Source of the DNA: JAICIG01 sp035532215
GTDB lineage: Bacteria; Planctomycetota; Planctomycetia; Pirellulales; JAICIG01
Length of the DNA stretch: 8,646 nucleotides
Assembly: GCA_035532215.1 (NCBI GenBank)
Contig: DATKRK010000363.1
Span: 1-8,646 of the forward strand
Direction: 5' to 3'
A program made the translations under genes and the position numbers. A model generated the notes under the pieces. That model ran no database searches. It saw only the letters and a program-made list of their open reading frames with translations, and was not told the origin of the DNA. Shown one piece after another: positions 6,485-8,646 of the stretch (position 1 is its first letter; each line of letters opens with the position of its first letter).

Positions 6485-6499
6485 AAGGGACAAGCCCTT
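6485..6499. repeat. Short 5-bp inverted repeat
   Basis: AAGGG (6485-6489) and CCCTT (6495-6499) flank ACAAG, eight bases beyond the larger hairpin at 6443-6477. On the minus strand the arm is followed by a TT, giving CCCTTTT, which weakly resembles a terminator. Taken alone it could be chance; its closeness to the larger palindrome is why it is listed. Confidence 0.25.
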
Positions 6500-6728
6500 C
6501 CAAGTGCCCGCCATTATGAGGGTTCGCTCGGCGATTGCAAGAGCCTTCAAGCCAAAACTCGCCGATTCTCCTCGCCGGCGTCGTCGGCGGGCAAGTCCAA
6601 GCCGGTTCTGCCGAGAGGGGGCCGCGCCTGCCGCGTTACGCCGGCTATGCGTGGGTGCAATTCAGCGAGGCTACGAGAGTCCCTCGGCGTGGAAAAGTTG
6701 CAGAGTTCCGCGCGAGGCGGCATCGGTG

Positions 6729-6758
6729 TTGACCCGCCTGCCAGCTTTTCCCTATCCT
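6729..6758 (+). promoter_or_regulatory. Sigma-70-like promoter for the LptF/G permease gene
   Basis: TTGACC (6729-6734, five of six consensus positions) and TATCCT (6753-6758, four of six, with the key TA and final T) are 18 bases apart. Initiation near 6765 would give a leader of about 50 bases before the ATG at 6814. The position directly in front of the gene and the near-consensus -35 in GC-rich DNA support it. Confidence 0.5.
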
Positions 6759-6813
6759 GGCCGCCGCGTTTCAACGAATGCTCGCTGCCAGGGCGCCCCG
6801 TCGCGGAGAACGT

Positions 6814-7962
6814 ATGCGGATTATCGACCGCTATCTGCTGCGCCAATTCGTCCACGTCTTCTTGATTTGCTTTATTAGCCTGGACGGCCTATACGTCGTC
6901 TTCGACGCGTTCAGCAATCTCGACGAGTTCTTATATTACGCGGAAAAGGACGGCGGCGGGCTGCTGTCGATGATGGGCGAGTTCTACGCCTATCGAACGG
7001 TGGCGTTTTTCGAGCAGATCAGCTCGATGCTGACGATGATCGCCGGCATGTTCACCGTGACCTGGATTCAGCGCCACAACGAACTAACGGCCCTGATGGC
7101 GGCCGGCGTCTCGCGAACGCGAATTATCGTGCCGATCGTCGTTGCGGCGGCATGCACCAGCCTGGGCGCCAGCGCGGCTCGCGAATTCGTCATTCCCCAA
7201 CTAGCCGACGAACTTGGGCGGGATGCGAAAAACCTGCGGGGCGAGGCGGGGTTGGAGTTGAAGCCGCGATTGGACTTCGAAACGAACGTGCTGTTGCACG
7301 GCAAGGTGGCGTATGCCAACGAGCAGCGGATCAACGAGCCCAGCTTCATGTTCCCGCGTTCGCTGTACGGTCAGGGGCGGCAACTGGCGGCGGAAAACGC
7401 CTATTATTTCGCCCGGCAGGCGGACCGGCCGGCCGGCTATCTGCTGCGCGGCGTGATACGGCCGCAGAATTTAGCCGAGCAACCGTCGCTCGAACAAAAC
7501 GGGAGCCCGCTCTTGATCACGCCCCGCGACGCCGATTGGCTCAAGCCCGACGAGTGCTTTCTGGTCAGCAACGTTAATTTCGACCAGCTCACCGGGGGAG
7601 AAGGAATGAAGAAATTCTCGTCGACGAGGCAGTTGATCGCGGCGCTCTCCGACCCGAGCCTCGGCCTGGCGGGCGATTACGGCGCCGACGTGCGCGTGAA
7701 GATTCACGCGCGAATCATCCAGCCGTTGATGGACATGACGCTGTTGTTCCTCGGGCTGCCCCTGGTGCTCAACGGCACGAATCGCAACGTGTTCGTGGCG
7801 ATCGGGCTGTGTGGCGCGGTCTGCACGGCCTTCATGCTGGTGGCGATGGGCTTTCAGTATCTCGGCGCCGCGGCGATGTTGCGCCCCGCATTGGCCGCCT
7901 GGGCGCCGCTGGTGATCTTCGTGCCGATCGCCGTCGGCATGTTCGACCGCATCGAGTATTGA
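6814..7962 (+). CDS. LptF/LptG-family permease (YjgP/YjgQ), lipopolysaccharide export
   Basis: The 382-residue product matches the permease family that, with the LptB ATPase, extracts lipopolysaccharide from the inner membrane and hands it to the LptC/LptA bridge. Visible features: the N-terminal signature MRIIDRYLLRQFVHVF before helix 1 (about 12-33), two more helices around 62-84 and 103-123, and the coupling segment HNELTALMAAGVSRTRI (88-104) that contacts the ATPase in known LptF/G. A long periplasmic domain (about 125-295, jellyroll in the family) follows, then three C-terminal helices beginning RIIQPLMDMTLLFLGLPLVL. Six helices and this length are normal. The frame is open to an ATG at 6778, but the ATG at 6814 is preferred: GGAG lies 6 bases upstream and the family signature begins right there. 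Whether it is F or G cannot be told; no partner gene is adjacent. Confidence 0.88.
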   Translation: MRIIDRYLLRQFVHVFLICFISLDGLYVVFDAFSNLDEFLYYAEKDGGGLLSMMGEFYAYRTVAFFEQISSMLTMIAGMFTVTWIQRHNELTALMAAGVSRTRIIVPIVVAAACTSLGASAAREFVIPQLADELGRDAKNLRGEAGLELKPRLDFETNVLLHGKVAYANEQRINEPSFMFPRSLYGQGRQLAAENAYYFARQADRPAGYLLRGVIRPQNLAEQPSLEQNGSPLLITPRDADWLKPDECFLVSNVNFDQLTGGEGMKKFSSTRQLIAALSDPSLGLAGDYGADVRVKIHARIIQPLMDMTLLFLGLPLVLNGTNRNVFVAIGLCGAVCTAFMLVAMGFQYLGAAAMLRPALAAWAPLVIFVPIAVGMFDRIEY

Positions 7963-7966
7963 CAGC

Positions 7967-8131
7967 CGACTCCGTGCCCACCGACGCGTACCGGGCATTT
8001 TCAGGACGTTTTTCAGCATCCGCGTTCGCCTGAGATTCTCCAAAACTCTCTGGTACGGCTCGGGAGTGAGCGGATTCTGAGCGGATTTCGGCAGCGGCAG
8101 CTCGTGTCGCACGTTCGAAGTAGTTGCCAGA
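7967..8131 (-). pseudogene. Probable C-terminal tail of a site-specific integrase, displaced in frame
   Basis: In the frame one base off the integrase start, the minus strand encodes a 55-residue stretch beginning SGNYFERATRAAAAE and ending ENARYASVGTES. Its composition and the 'YFERA...' opening, then a polar Ala/Ser/Glu/Asn tail, resemble the region after the catalytic tyrosine in planctomycete integrases ('HYLQVTD..FERA...'). No stop codon closes the tail before it reaches the lptF/G gene, whose stop codon ends at 7962. The assignment is by recollection of family style and is uncertain; other frames here also look polar and open. Confidence 0.35.
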
Positions 8132-8468
8132 ACGTAACGGTTCGACGCGCAGAGGTACCTCTTCGTCCTTCGATGTACGCATCAACGAACGCGGCGAGGG
8201 TGGTGGCTTCGGGCTTTTGCCGCGGCGCCAGCAAACCGAGGCTGACGAGCTTCGCGTACGTCGGGTCGGGCAACTTGGCGGCCCAAGCAGCCGTCTCGGG
8301 ATCGAGCTGGTTGGCGAGCTTGATGCAGCCCACGATCCGCTCGACGGAGTCTTTGAACCGCTCGGCGTCGCGTTTGCTGATCGAGCCAAGGCGAAGCGAT
8401 TTGCGCGACCGGTCGGGCAGCACGATCTGCAGCCGCCAGCCGTTGTTCTCCCGATTGAGTGATGCCAT
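8013..8468 (-). pseudogene. Truncated site-specific (tyrosine-type) integrase, N-terminal part only
   Basis: From an ATG at 8468 the frame encodes 151 residues. Residues 1-102 look like the start of planctomycete tyrosine integrases: MASLNRENNGWRLQIVLPDR, a basic strand pattern RSRKSLRLGSISKRDAERFK, an acidic-hydrophobic LDPETAAWAAKL, then LAAFVDAYIEGR, where the core-binding helices normally begin. After about residue 102 (near 8163) the similarity stops; the rest is Arg/Ser/Cys-rich and ends at a TGA (8015-8013). The catalytic domain with its R-H-R-Y residues is missing, so recombination activity is not expected. Intact relatives are roughly 400 residues. GGAG lies about 10 bases before the ATG. 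It is convergent with the LptF/G gene. Confidence 0.65.
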
Positions 8469-8526
8469 TTGCGTGTCTCTCCGCGTAACCGTACACCGGC
8501 GCCAGGTGGCTCTGGGGCGGGCGGGG

Positions 8527-8646
8527 CTAGGGGCGGGGGTCGGGAGAATTCTGGGCCAGCCGTCGCTGAGCACGACGGCGCCGGCGCCGGTCGGCGGCGT
8601 CGCGGCGCTCGTCGGTTCGGTAATTGCGAACCGCTTCGGGGTGCGA
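8527..8646 (-). CDS. Partial 3' end of an arginine-rich gene of the same element
   Basis: The minus-strand frame entering from the window edge encodes 39 residues and ends at TAG (8529-8527), 58 bases before the integrase start. It reads SHPEAVRNYRTDERRDAADR, then RRRRRAQRRLAQNSPDPRP: charged, arginine-rich and plausible as a protein C-terminus. Its position, just upstream and co-directional, is where small DNA-binding or excisionase-like genes often sit in integrase-bearing elements. That is context only; no domain is visible. Arginine-rich frames arise easily in GC-rich DNA, so it could be spurious. Confidence 0.4.
   Translation of the reverse strand, partial: SHPEAVRNYRTDERRDAADRRRRRRAQRRLAQNSPDPRP

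Larger units (their letters stand above)
6126..6813. other. 688-base region without a convincing gene, rich in inverted repeats
   Basis: This divergent spacer between BBP7 and the LptF/G permease must hold both promoters but is much longer than needed. Frames open on both strands (for example 6306-6878 plus and 6547-6855 minus) encode Arg/Pro/Ala-rich, non-protein-like sequence. Structures seen are inverted repeats at 6165-6177 (CTCCA/TGGAG), 6317-6342, 6443-6477 and 6485-6499, plus a sigma-70-like promoter at 6729-6758. A minus-strand stop-to-stop frame (6375-6635) with a CPAC motif lacks any ATG or GTG start and is not called as a gene. Confidence 0.55.

Noticed and set aside
6306..6878. 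Plus-strand 190-codon frame upstream of and into lptF/G
   Set aside because: Low-complexity Arg/Ala/Pro composition, crosses strong palindromes and the probable promoter, and overlaps the start of lptF/G in another frame.
7471..8112. Minus-strand 213-codon frame over the end of lptF/G
   Set aside because: Mostly antisense to lptF/G. The first part (KSAQNP...) could be read as an integrase tail, but the alternative frame starting SGNYFERATR fits better; neither is certain.
8120..8160. tRNA T-arm-like GGTTCGAC at about 8139, as an attachment-site candidate
   Set aside because: No pairing T-stem, anticodon arm or acceptor stem could be built around it, so no tRNA gene is called.
6461..8160. 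AGGTACCT present at both 6461-6468 and 8153-8160, considered as attachment-site repeats
   Set aside because: An 8-base palindrome is too short to be meaningful, and it lies inside other structures at both places.
1..8646. CRISPR array, rRNA, defence or retron-like system
   Set aside because: No regularly spaced repeats, no rRNA-like sequence and no reverse transcriptase, nuclease or toxin-antitoxin motif was seen in any frame examined.

Overview
The window looks like chromosomal DNA of a GC-rich planctomycete, probably of the Pirellulales type. Three genes point there: a BBP7-type outer-membrane beta-barrel protein (a family almost confined to Planctomycetes), an N-terminal integrase segment of the planctomycete type opening with MASLNR, and a small two-helix membrane protein of a kind I associate with this group. 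An LptF/LptG permease agrees with a diderm cell that exports lipopolysaccharide. No identification was run; the assignment rests on sequence reading alone.

Layout from left to right. Positions 1-57 hold the first 19 codons of a minus-strand gene leaving the window, possibly an IS630-type transposase. Positions 212-2002 (minus) encode an AMP-forming acyl-CoA/acyl-ACP synthetase with all core motifs. It carries at its N-terminus only the last part of a PlsC-like acyltransferase domain, and the conserved residues just before that are in another frame, broken at a run of seven C (1947-1953). A small two-helix membrane protein (2126-2413, plus) runs convergently, with a 4-base overlap, into an MFS anion:cation-symporter-type transporter (2410-3717, minus). 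After about 415 gene-free bases comes a small charged, probably coiled-coil protein (4133-4471, plus). A strong minus-strand terminator (4582-4615) ends the BBP7 gene (4650-6125, minus). A 688-base region without a convincing gene (6126-6813) contains several inverted repeats and a plausible promoter for the LptF/G permease (6814-7962, plus). The right end (about 7967-8646) is the relic of an integrated element: an integrase gene whose beginning is intact but whose catalytic domain appears deleted, preceded by the C-terminal end of an arginine-rich gene running off the edge.

Functional links are modest. Acyl activation, BBP7 and LptF/G all concern the cell envelope, but the genes alternate in strand and do not form one operon. 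I do not see a clear new biological system. The most informative features are the broken PlsC-Aas fusion, the internally deleted integrase abutting lptF/G, and the hairpin-rich region upstream of lptF/G.
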